The notes beneath the pieces are model-generated. The model made no database searches, had not been told where the DNA came from, and saw only the letters and a list, made by a program, of their open reading frames with translations. The position numbers and the translations under genes are program-made. This document shows, one piece after another, positions 1 to 10,847 of a DNA stretch of 64,000 bases; the stretch's first letter is position 1; the number at the start of each line of letters is the position of its first letter. The DNA lies in assembly GCA_963580455.1 (NCBI GenBank), contig OY756962.1, forward strand, positions 25,619,001 to 25,683,000, in the 5' to 3' direction. This DNA is from Euonymus europaeus (taxonomy: Eukaryota > Streptophyta > Magnoliopsida > Celastrales > Celastraceae).

Positions 1-3000
1 AATGGTGGTCTTCCAGGTAAATTTTGAGCTGTAATTCGAGACTAGAGGCTTTTCATTACTGTTTTATTTTACTTATATGAGTTGATGGCGGTGACTGGCT
101 AGGGTGGCATAGGTCCAGCTGGGCATTCAACTGATGATCTCTACGTGCTTGACTTAACTAATGATAGATACAAATGGCACCGGTGAGTAATTCTGTTGTT
201 TTACTTAGTACTGCAGCTGTTCGATCCTTCTCTTTTGTTGCAATCCCATCACTTAAATCTTTTCTGCCCTCAATTTTTTATTGGATTTTAGAGTGGTGGT
301 ACAAGGACAAGGTCCTGGGCCTCGGTATGGCCATGTTATGGACTTGGTTGCCCAAAGATATTTGGTTACTGTCAGTGGCAATGATGGTAAGGATACATTT
401 CCTGCTTGGTTGCAATATTTTTAAATAACCATTAGCCAGCGCTATTTTCATTTTTGTAAGTCAATTCTACTTGCTCCGAAATCTGATCATGTGCAACATT
501 TTTGAAAAATTGCATGTTTCAGCAAACTCATTTAAAAACCGAATTTCATTACAGGCAGCTCGGTATGTTAAATGAAAACATTGCAATGCTAACTCATAAT
601 AAACTGTCTATAATTCCAATCAAATGTGGTCGCAGTAGTAATTTCCTTATTACTGCTACACTTTATGCATGCAACCTGTCTTTCACAGTTTGATATTTTG
701 CTGAGCGACAGAGTTAAGCAAGAGTACAAACTTTTACGAATATGTTGACTTTCAATATTCTGCGGAGGGTTCAGATGTTTATTTAATCAGATATCAATCC
801 AATGGGTGGAAAAAGTGTTCCATTGGAAAGGTTCAACAACTGATGGTGGAGTGAACTTATAGTTTCAATTCAAAAACTTTATCTTATGAAGCTCGGTAGG
901 ATCTGAGAATAGATTTATTGGAGTCAACAGAATTAGATTCTCTTGAAAATTATTTTTTGCAATTGATCATGTGGCTTCTAATTTATGCCTCTGGAACTTG
1001 GTGTCTTGTATAATTCCTCGCAGCATACGTGCAGTACACGGTGATTGTTATTAACTTGTAGTACTTAGGAATCCAGTAGGTGGGACTACAGAAGGGACTT
1101 CTGCTGCCTATTCTTAGTTTGCAGGATTAAAGAAAGCATCGAATATAGTATATCAGTTTAGTGTTTATGTTTTGATGGAACAGTCACGCGTCTGTAGCTC
1201 AAAGGAACTGCAGCCTTGTTGGTATTGATAGCTGGGAAATTCAATTAATCATTAGACAGATAACTCTAGATATTGTCATGAAGCAAAATTGTGGATTGAT
1301 GTGTTGTCATGTGATTTTTTTTGTTCCCACCAATGAAAAACTATGTCATGGTTTGTGCCTTTGTGGATCCTCTTGGAAATCATTTTTTTCCAAATAATGT
1401 TCAGGGAAGAAAGCTCTTTCTGATGCCTGGGCTTTTGATACTGCCCAGAAACCATATGTATGGCAGAGGTTGAATCCTGACGGTGATAAACCCTCTGCTA
1501 GAATGTAAGTTTATCTTGGTTGTCAATGACCACAAATGTCGTTTTTCTGTACCTCTTCGTCAGTTCCATCTTGTTATTTTACATGACATTTCTTTGATTT
1601 GCAGGTATGCAACAGCTAGTGCCCGTTCAGATGGCATGTTTCTTCTTTGTGGAGGAAGAGACGCCTCCGGTGCGGTATGATCAGCTCTTTTTGTGGAGGT
1701 TTCAAACAGTCAATTGATATTGTTTTTTATATGCTTACACAAAATCTGTCTGCTGCACCATACCCTCGTACTCTTTCGGAAAAATATATCCATTTTCTCA
1801 GTCTTGCATATTCTTTGCTGAAAATTTATTTACATTCTACATAATAATGGTTTTATACAATCATTCTTATCCGGAAAAAAGGAAAAAATCCTCTCCGTGG
1901 AGCTGCAGTTGACTACAAGCATATCTAGGTTTCATTTGATTCAATATTATTCATGTTGAGGGTTTTTGAATGAATTTCTTTTACGCCTTTCACAGCCACT
2001 GGGAGATGCTTATGGGCTGCTAATGCATAGAAATGGTCAGTGGGAGTGGACTCTTGCACCTGGAGTGTCTCCTTCACCGAGATATCAACATGCTGCAGTA
2101 AGTGATAACTAAGTTCCAAGTAGTTCTGAATATCTCTAGATTTGTCAGTTAGCCTTTTCTAACTAAAGCAGCAAATGTAATGTAGGAAAGTTTCAGATTT
2201 TAACTTTTGAATTTTGATGCTGGTTATTTTTGTGCGTTTCTGGTTATATATATGATAGTGTTTAGGCCGTTGATGCGAGTTTCTTCAGGTAAATTAACTA
2301 TACATGTACTCCTCAGGTTTTTGTCGGTGCACGCTTGCATGTCACCGGAGGTGTCCTTAGGGGAGGGCGTGCTGTAGAGGGTGAAGCAGCCATTGCGGGT
2401 AATCTTCCTATTCTTTTCTTTTGTTGTCTTGTATTTTGAATGTGAATATTCTTGATCTCATTAATGTTCTGATGAATAATCTTCCTCTTATGGTAGTTCT
2501 GGACACTGCTGCTGGTGTTTGGTTAGACCAAAAAGGACTTGTTACGTCATCACGCAACGGCAAAGGGCAAAATGAATACGATCCTTCTTTGGAACTTCTG
2601 CGTCGATGTCGTCATGCATCTGCGTCTGTTGGTGTTCGCATATATGTTTATGGTGGTCTTAGAGGAGGTAAAGTATGAGACTAAACTTGAGAATGCTAAG
2701 CTTATATAGCACAAATACTTGTTTTTCATATTGTACATATCATAGTCTCAAGAATTTCAAAGTTTCCATCCATTAATTTTCAGCTATTCTTATTTTTCCT
2801 ACAAGCAGTTTCCACTTTTCAGTCAGTTAATCAGCTGAAATCGAGTGGTCTCATAGACTATTACCAAAACATAGAACAAAGGATGCATTTCTTAATTCAC
2901 CTTTCCCATATTATATTTTTGATTGAGTTTCTTTTGGTTTTAAATTGTAATATGGTCTATCCTCTAGCGTTGCTTGAAGTTACAATTTCACCTCCCGTTC

Positions 3001-6000
3001 TGAATTTTTTTGTGCGTTTTTTTTATAAAAAAAATAAGCATGTTAGCAACTCTCGTTGTGTCCCTTCAGTAGGAAATCCTTTGTCCTACTTCTGCATGGT
3101 AATTTCTTGCCATATCTGATCCAGCACTCCAGTTTAATCATACTGATGGCTGAAGTTGCGAGTTGGATTATATTTCTAATAGTGAAATTGGTTATATTAT
3201 GTCTTTGAACTTGTGAAATAGTGGGAATTTCTCTTATTAGTGGCATTGACCTAATTTTCTTTAACCTTTAATGTACACATGCATGAAATGCGCGTTTTTC
3301 AACTGTTTCTTTAGATTGGGTATTATCAGATTAGGATTAATTTTGGAATTTTCTTGGCAGGAAAAAAATGCCTTAGTTTATTTATATATACCATTTGACT
3401 GGTCCGGTCATCTACTATACTGAAGCATTGTTGATTCTCTTTGTTCACTGTCTAGCCTCATTTGTGGGACAATGGCAATGGTTCATGCAAAAAAAAAAAA
3501 CACAGTTGTAAATTGTAACTATTTACTTTATCTGCTGCAGATATTCTGCTAGATGATTTTCTGGTTGCAGAAAATTCTCCATTTCAATCAGACATAAACT
3601 CTCCTGTATTAACATCTGAGAGGTCTCCTACTGTGACCAGCCCTAGACTGAACCAATCTTCTTTTAGTTCTTTTGTAACTCCTCAAAATTTGGATCGTGG
3701 ACCTGAGGTTGCCTCATCTGGTGGCATGAGGTTATCTTGCATAACTCTTCTGTATTATTTCTCTTGTAAAATTAAAATTTTATATGCCCACTATATGTTG
3801 GTTGCAACATAAATCTGCATGTCTATACTGCAATTTTTTTTTTCTCTCATTTTCTAAGTCGGTACTCGGTGATGTATTTACATTTTTAACAGCATGGATA
3901 AAAATTCCATGGATAAACTAAGGGAGGCTTCTGCTGCTGAAGCTGAGGCAGCTAGTGCTGTCTGGCATGCTGCACAAGCAGCATCTGCCAATTCTGTAGA
4001 AGACACCCCTTTGTCTGATGACAACTCACATACAGCAGAAACGAATTCAGATGGCAGTGATACTGAGGCAGATGTTCGCCTTCATCCCCGAGCTGTATGT
4101 CTATTTCTTCCATGTGTATGTCTGAGGCCATTTTTCCTTCGCCAAGCTGCAAATTAATACTTTTGCTTTGTCACAGGTAGTGGTTGCTAAAGAGGCTGTT
4201 GGGAATTTGGGGGGAATGGTGAGACAGTTGTCTCTGGATCAGTTTGAAAATGAGAGCAGAAGGATGGTTCCTATGAATAATGATCTGTCATATCCAACTA
4301 AAAAGTTCGCCCGGCAAAAGTCTCCTCAGGGGTTGCATAAGAAGGCAAGTTGTATCACATGTGGTGTTCATTCGTTATATTTGGATGAGTTAGTTTGTAA
4401 TTGCTTGTTGCCATGCAGATTATTTCTACATTGCTTAGGCCTCAGAACTGGAAGGCTCCTGGCAATAGGAAATTTTTCTTGGATTCATATGAAGTTGGTG
4501 AGCTCTGTTATGCTGCTGAACAGATCTTTATGCATGAGCCCACAGTGCTTCAGTTGAAAGCTCCTGTGAAAGTGTTTGGTGATCTGCATGGACAGTTTGG
4601 TGACTTGATGCGTCTATTTGATGAGTATGGTTTTCCTTCTACTGCAGGAGACATAACGTAAGTTTGAAACTACTCACGCCTCACGGGGTTATTTTGTGTG
4701 ATGCAGGCATTAATTAGTTCCAACTCAACTTTTTTGCATTCTTGAAATTTACTGGTTTTCCATTTATACATATTGGCCTAATTTCAAAAGTTCTCAAGCC
4801 CATAAAATATGCCGAGACTAGGATTTTTTAAGTTCTATGATCTTTAAGCTGTTTTCTTAAGTTTTATGATTCCTGCGTGGCCGCATCAAACTGTTGTGTT
4901 CGGTATGGTGTTAAACTATTTTGAGGCTTTGTGGACAATTATAGAGATATATAATTTGCTTAAGTTTGTTTTATTATTTTGTAATAATGCTCAAATTGGC
5001 TGGTTAATTTCTAATTGATTTATGTTAATTATTATAAGCTTATATAAATTTGAATATACCTAATAGAAGTTGCAATAAGCTCATTGGTATTACTTCTCAA
5101 CACAAAAGTATCTTTTAAGTAATAGAAAATACCTCAAGAACTTTTTGATAATCAGCATTGTTCTCTTTTTCAGGTATATTGACTATTTGTTTTTGGGAGA
5201 TTATGTTGATCGAGGACAGCACAGCTTGGAGACCATAACCTTGCTTCTTGCTCTGAAGGCAAATCTTCCACCTAAATTGAATTTGAATTTGCTAAAAAAT
5301 ATAGTTCAACATAGTTCTTATATCGCATTTGAAACAACACATTTTTCCCCTTTACATCAGCCGAGTTCTTAATATTCTATGATTCTGCAGATTGAGTATC
5401 CAGAAAATGTTCACTTGATACGTGGAAATCATGAAGCTGCTGATATTAATGCACTCTTTGGTTTCCGTATTGAATGCATTGAGCGAATGGTTTGATGATT
5501 TGTACATAAAATATCCTTTTATATTCTTCTGCAATTTCGACTGTGCCAAATGACCTGTGTATTTTTGGTAGGGGGAGAGTGATGGAATATGGGCGTGGAC
5601 TCGCTTCAATCAACTTTTCAATTATCTTCCACTTGCTGCACTCATTGAGAAGAAAATAATTTGCATGCACGGGGGCATAGGGAGATCTATTAACTCAGTG
5701 GAGCAAATAGAAAAACTTGAGAGACCCATAACAATGGATGCTGGATCAATAATTTTGATGGACCTTTTATGGTATGGGATCTCAATTTATCATTTTTGTT
5801 TACCATCTTCCATAGCACAGATATCTTATGGCATTCCTCATACAGGTCTGATCCAACAGAGAATGATAGCATAGAGGGTTTGAGACCAAATGCGAGAGGA
5901 CCTGGTCTTGTTTCATTTGGGGTATGTGTGTTTGGTTTCTTGTATTGTATATTCAATGTTAGAGTTGCAATGATGCAACCAAGAGAGGTTGCATGTTCAA

Positions 6001-7246
6001 TTCCTGGAAACGGCCTCTCCACATGGCCTCTCCACATTATGTGGAGGTAAGGTCTGGGTACATCTTGTTTGTCCTTGGCTCTGCCCTCTGTAGGAGCCTT
6101 GTGCACGAGGTTTTTTATTTTTTATTTAATGAATTTATTCGCTTTGGTACTTTCACCGCCCTCTTTGCATCAAATCTTTTGCAATATATTGGTTCTAGGC
6201 CAGTTGTAAGAGTAAAATCTTGAAGCTACTATGAAGCCTTCGCAATGTAGGAAAATTCTTATTCATTCTGTGACCCTAAAAGTGGCCTAACAACGAAAAC
6301 TGTGGCATCATATCAACTGGCCTTGTCCACTAGAAAATGCTGATGATTGTTGTTGTCAATACAATATGAATGAAGGTTCAGTCTTTGTTTTTTGGTCTTT
6401 ACTGCCAGGTTGAATTAGTAAACAACCATGTGAGAGATTGCAGTTATGTTTGAAATTTGATTACCAATAAAACTTAGTAATTCCGGCACCTGCTTGTAAA
6501 GCTCAATTTTGAAACTTTATTTGGTGATTTAAACTTAAAAAGGTACAATGTTGGTGTGCAATTATATCAGCTTCATGGACCACATAGTCTGTCCTTGTAA
6601 CTGCAAGTTTTTGTCCATGTGGCTAATGCTTTCACCAAATTCATAGTCCTTGATCATATTTACAATATTAAGTTGCATGTTCATTCTTGCATGTATTTTC
6701 ATCGTTGCAGCCTGATCGAGTAACAGACTTTTGTAAGAAAAACAAGCTACAACTCATCATTCGAGCTCATGAATGTGTGATGGATGGTTTTGAACGGTTT
6801 GCTCAGGGCCAATTAATTACTCTTTTTTCTGCAACCAACTATTGTGGTAAGCATAGGTTTTTTGTTCTTTGCCTCCGGCTGTGCTAGATTTGCAGCCTAA
6901 ACTTTCTATATGTATCCAGGGACGGCAAACAATGCTGGAGCCTTGCTCGTAGTTGGCAGGGGTCTGGTTGTGGTTCCAAAACTGATCCATCCCTTGCCAC
7001 CACCACTGCAATCGCCCGAGACATCTCCAGAACGTGTCTCGGATTATACCTGGATGCAGGTGAGATTCTACATTTTGAGATTATACATTGTGGCTTGATG
7101 TTGAATCAAGCTATCTGTTAGCTATAGTTTTATTTACTTCCTATGTTTCTGGTGACACACAGGAGCTTAACATTCAAAGACCACCAACTCCAACTCGGGG
7201 TCACCCACAGCCCGACTTTGATCGTGGCTCACTCGCTTATATATGA
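1..7246 (+). CDS. BSL: BSL2/BSL3-like Kelch-repeat Ser/Thr phosphatase (5' partial)
   Basis: Member of the BSU1/BSL family. These phosphatases promote brassinosteroid signalling by inactivating BIN2-type kinases. Nineteen exons read without a break: 1-16, 103-182, 292-386, 1405-1504, 1605-1674, 1996-2097, 2317-2398, 2497-2667, 3541-3730, 3893-4094, 4177-4344, 4419-4657, 5174-5258, 5401-5489, 5572-5771, 5846-5921, 6711-6846, 6920-7059, 7163-7246. The N-terminal part is Kelch repeats ([36 protein letters not shown]). A linker with [14 protein letters not shown] follows, then a PP1-like domain with the metal-site motifs [22 protein letters not shown] and MHGGIG. The C-terminus [13 protein letters not shown]...SLAYI fits the BSL2/BSL3 branch rather than BSU1. 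Two introns (after 4344 and 5258) start with GC. The first exons lie outside the window. The downstream bZIP gene is convergent. BSL2 and BSL3 cannot be separated by eye. Confidence 0.95.
5960..6125 (+). mobile_element. Au-like SINE in a BSL intron
   Basis: A tRNA-derived head with a B-box-like stretch (GTTGCATGTTCAATTCC, near 5987) is followed by GGAAACGGCCTCTCCACAT, GGAGGTAAGGTCTGGGTACA, GGAGCCTTGTGCACGAGG and a T-rich tail. This order matches the plant Au SINE layout. It lies in the 5922-6710 intron in the same orientation as the gene. The boundaries are approximate and no clean target duplication was fixed. Confidence 0.7.
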
Positions 7247-8015
7247 TGTTATTTGACTGATTTTTATGCACTCTGGATATTTCAAGCTCAGCCATTGCCA
7301 CTGTGTGTTGGCAAAATTTCTGCCCCTTAGGTCGAGTATGTTGTTGATGTTGTATTTTCTGATGTACAAAGTTGCAGAAGAGTAATGGTTGCCCACTTCC
7401 CAGTGTAGCCTTCTCCAATGGAAGATCTAGTTGTTGACGAGCTCGGTGTAACATATGTATAATTTATAGTGCGAGAAAATTGCATTGTGTTTTCTGTTTT
7501 CTTACATTATGTATAGGGAGGGGGCTGATAGATTATTTCTGCTCCTTGTAAATTGTAATATATAGGTGATAGATTATTATAACATATAAGTGACTGATTT
7601 TGACAAGCAATGATCAATAAGGACAAGGGTCGGGTAGTTAAACCAGTTTGTAGTCACTATTAGGCATATTATTTGTCTTTAATCAACTGGGTTTGGTAGA
7701 TTCAAGTTTTCCCCCAACAAGAAGTATCTCATTATTTTTTCCCCAATAAAAGAAAAGGCTTGGGACAGAACATTACTTATGCAAGGATGTAAGACCCAAC
7801 AAAAACCTATGCAAATGTGACCACGTTACAAAAGCTCTGCCATTGAGTACAAAATTCTCTGGCCAAACTTATACTGCGACATTCTTCGTGCGTATTTACA
7901 TCATACATTGAAATACGAATTTGTAAGCATGTTATATCATAACTATTATTAACATCCATATACTTTATCGAGATGGAGTGATTGTTAAAGCTTACAGGTG
8001 AGATTCCTCCTGCAG
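7247..8015. other. Convergent 3' region between BSL and the bZIP gene
   Basis: Non-coding. It holds the BSL 3' UTR (AATAAGG near 7615 and AATAAAA near 7743 are possible + strand poly(A) signals) and, from about 7800, the bZIP 3' UTR. The reverse-strand frame over 7167-7454 is the antisense of the last BSL exon and its UTR, not a gene. Confidence 0.6.
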
Positions 8016-8816
8016 TCATTCAGCGTGAGATGATGATGAAATCAGTGCTTCAACAGTTCCTTCAGCACTTGACATATTATTAGTGTTAACTTGACAATCT
8101 ACAACTGGAGTCTGACAATTCCCATCCCATGGAGCTATCTCCGTCCCATTTATGCCGATAGTAGCCTGTGATGATGAGCCCTCAACATATGGATGCAAGC
8201 ATGGTAAATCAGTCTGACACCTGAGACCAATTGCCTCACCAATGGACTGTACAGCAGCACAATCACCATCCTTCAAAATGATATTAGTGTTACACAGCTT
8301 TTGAAATGGCGAAACAGGAACACCCAACTCATTATCAATTTTTCCTCTAAGGTCTGTCAAGAGACTTCTCAATCTCAAAACCTCAGCTTCAAGAATTGCC
8401 TGCCCCTGCAGTTTCTTAACTAGCTGTTGATTTAATAGCTGCAGCTGCTTGACTTCCTCTTCCAAGTAAGCTGTATGTGCCTTCTTTTTCTCCCGATACT
8501 TTCGAACTGCTTCCCTATTTCCCAATGGTCTTTTCTGTTTTGAACTGGATTTCTCTTCATTCTTTAATCGATCATCTTCTTCAGATGTTAAGACTTGGGT
8601 GTGTGTGTGGTAGCATGTATGTGTATGTTCAGCGTCCGGACCAGGTGGGTTGCAAGTGTGAGTGTGTGTACATGTTCTGGCGTTCCTTAAGAAGTCATCA
8701 AGGAAAGAATCTACAGATGCTGAATTCATAAAATCACCACATGAACATGGATTTTGTAAGAGACCATTAGTATCTGAAAGCTCCACCTCTCCACCCTCAT
8801 CCCTGTTATCTTTCAT
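8016..8816 (-). CDS. Group F bZIP transcription factor (bZIP19/23/24 type)
   Basis: A 266-residue nuclear DNA-binding protein in one uninterrupted coding exon. The basic region is near residues 100-118 (NREAVRKYREKKK, with the N-x7-R spacing of bZIPs). A leucine zipper follows with heptad leucines to about residue 157. Residues 48-73 hold a Cys/His-rich stretch (CTHTHTCNPPGP then HTHTCYHTHT). This is the hallmark of group F and acts as the zinc-sensing motif in bZIP19 and bZIP23. The zipper region and the text after it (FQKLCN, LKDGDC) look closer to bZIP24, linked to salt response, so I do not assign a single orthologue. The C-terminus ends in ISSSSHAE, unlike bZIP19/23. The start is the first ATG after a 5' UTR acceptor at 8826. 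It converges with BSL. Confidence 0.9.
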   Translation of the reverse strand: MKDNRDEGGEVELSDTNGLLQNPCSCGDFMNSASVDSFLDDFLRNARTCTHTHTCNPPGPDAEHTHTCYHTHTQVLTSEEDDRLKNEEKSSSKQKRPLGNREAVRKYREKKKAHTAYLEEEVKQLQLLNQQLVKKLQGQAILEAEVLRLRSLLTDLRGKIDNELGVPVSPFQKLCNTNIILKDGDCAAVQSIGEAIGLRCQTDLPCLHPYVEGSSSQATIGINGTEIAPWDGNCQTPVVDCQVNTNNMSSAEGTVEALISSSSHAE

Positions 8817-9260
8817 TGGGAGGAACTAATTGGATTTAAACAACAGCAGAAAGTTAATATCTGAAAGACCCAATTCACGTTTTGGGAATGATAAGTTTTC
8901 TATGTCTGCAATTTCTAATAATTGATGTTCTGCTGGACCCAAATACCAAGTTCCCACTCAAAAGGGATCACATAATTATGATAACAAAAGAGAGGCATAA
9001 ACAGAAAGCTTCGAGGTTCCAATCAATCAGCTCCACTTGGCGAGAATATATGAGGGAACCCAAAAGGCCAAAAGCAGAACATTCGTGGAAGGATATAAGA
9101 AAATGATAGATTATCATACCGATTGGAAGAAAACTTTGAAGCAAAAGAATCCAGATATCTTTGTCAGCGCGAGAGTAGTGATTAGAGAACTAACCTGAAG
9201 TTTCTTTGTAAGCTTCCATGGCCAAGATGGTCTTAAACTCTTCTGCCCCCTTTGGAAGCA
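8817..9260 (-). other. bZIP 5' UTR with a leader intron
   Basis: On the reverse strand a donor CAG|GTTAG at 9195/9194 and an acceptor ATTAG|TTCCT at 8826/8825 define an intron of about 370 bp, ending nine bases before the ATG. The upstream leader exon would cover roughly 9195-9260. This is inferred from splice signals only. Confidence 0.5.
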
Positions 9261-9820
9261 ACAAGCATCGCTATTGTACTCTTCTGGGTTAACCCAAATT
9301 CTTCGTTACCTCTCAATGCGGGGAAAGGGTGTCTTTTCGTAGAAAAATATGCTATTGACCACGACAAATTCTTAGCATAATCAAAAGTCAAAATAATCTC
9401 TTCAGAGTTCAAACCAGCTCCTCTGCCAGACTGACCGACCAGAGATGGGGATACCCGACAAGTACCTTATTTTTGCCCACCCGTTTCAATAGAAAATGGA
9501 CTATCGGAGGACCAACGAGTTGTTGGGTACGGGTATGTTGAACCGGGCTATAATGCTACCGGATCAGATAAGAGCAACAGCCCAATCAGAAAGAGTTGGT
9601 AGGTTTAGAGGGGATAGATGTTCGTACCATCATTGGAGGCTAAAATGTCTATCTATTTTAAATCACAATTATTCAAATATAATAAAATAAGAGATAAATT
9701 GACATAAATGAATTACACTAATGATTTGATTTAATTAAAACACACATATTAGCCTGCAATGATTACAGTCCATCCATCCCGATTTAGAGTGGATTTTAGC
9801 CTTTTAGGCAAACACTAGAA
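9261..9820. other. Intergenic, bZIP promoter side
   Basis: No coding signal is visible on either strand. Presumed to include the bZIP promoter. No recognised regulatory motif was found. Confidence 0.4.
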
Positions 9821-9871
9821 GGATGTAGTTCCTGAAGGGATGTAGTTCCTGAAGGGATATAGTGCCTGCAG
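9821..9871 (+). repeat. 17-bp unit in three tandem copies
   Basis: GGATGTAGTTCCTGAAG occurs at 9821-9837 and again, identical, at 9838-9854. A diverged third copy, GGATATAGTGCCTGCAG, lies at 9855-9871. The third copy is the one that belongs to the OB-fold pseudogene reading frame, so the first two look like local duplications of its 5' end. Confidence 0.85.
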
Positions 9872-10160
9872 CTCAAAACAACATAAATTCAAAATTCATA
9901 CTGTTGGACAATGGAAGGCCAAAATTAGGCATGCTTGGCACTTGCAGCTGATGAGACGGCTGCAGTTCATTTCCAACTATGGGGTGATGAGTGTGACGAC
10001 TTTGAATCCGGCGACATAATTCGTTTGGTGGACGGCCAATGGCATCTTCTCTTACAATCGTAACCGTCTCGTGCTGAGAGAAGGAAGGAAAAGGAAAATA
10101 GAGAAAGTAGGAGAATTCACCATGAACATGAGTGAGATCTACTGGGTTCCTGATCCTTGA
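9855..10160 (+). pseudogene. Intronless decayed copy of a SOSS-B/NABP-like OB-fold gene
   Basis: SOSS-B proteins (hSSB1/NABP family) are small OB-fold proteins that bind single-stranded DNA. Three reading frames together recall the family. Frame 1 (9858-9930) reads DIVPAAQNNINSKFILL and a Gly-Arg-Pro stretch. Frame 2 (9932-10037) reads CLALAADETAAVHFQLWGDE and then GDIIRLV. Frame 3 (10038-10157) reads NGIFSYNRNRLVLREG, KVGEFTM and NMSEIYWVPDP, then stops at 10158. The lesions are a shift between 9930 and 9932, about seven extra bases near 10031, an apparent in-frame loss after GEFTM, and the early stop. No introns interrupt it, which fits a retrocopy, but no poly(A) tail was seen. The antisense frame over the same bases is a shadow. 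Confidence 0.7.
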
Positions 10161-10847
10161 CCATCTCAAGATTTATGTCCATGAGTCTGTCATTTCTTGG
10201 CATTCGCCACTTCGATGCTGATTGCTGGTGTCTTTAGGTTTGAAAGAATTGCTATATCAGTGTAAAGATTACGAATTACAGTTGTTAGAGGTTGCTGTAA
10301 TTTGATTGCATGCATCAATCTATAAGAACATAAGAACGACTCAGTATTTATACCTTTGCAGGAATTAAGGATTTGATATCTGATTCTAGGTAGGATGTAA
10401 GACCAGATGTGTTCAGGTATTCATCTATAAAAGCATGTACCTGCAAGTGAATTTGCCAAATGCATTCCTGAAAGGCTGCATTTCAGTTCCCCATGCTCGA
10501 AAGACAAGCATATTCAGGAACAATGCTAAATTCATCAATTTCAGCAATAAAATTCTCATAGTAATGACCAAGCAAGCAGAATCAAACTCACTCTAAACTC
10601 TAGACATGCCCTGTATCGGCAGAACATAAAAAGTACAGCTAATATAAGCTTAAATTACAAGGTACAACGTGAAACTGCCAGTTAATTTCTTTTCTTTTTT
10701 CAGCATAATCAGATGGGGCACAAAGTCCGCAACGAGGCGCCGGAATGTACTTGACACCAAAAGAGATTGCTCCAGGCCGAACAGGTAATACTTGCTCGTG
10801 ATTTTTTAGGACACTTGTAAGGAACATGATGTATTGCTCGACAAAAA
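10161..10847. other. NPL4 3' side, non-coding
   Basis: Nothing coding beyond the pseudogene. The right part (from roughly 10600) is presumably the NPL4 3' UTR on the reverse strand. The short reverse frames at 10639-10942 are other-frame readings of the NPL4 last exon. Confidence 0.4.

Noticed and set aside
5690..6106. 138-residue reverse frame
   Set aside because: Runs across BSL exons and the SINE; no protein logic.
8477..8731. 84-residue + frame rich in Cys and Val
   Set aside because: Antisense to the His/Cys-rich part of the bZIP gene.
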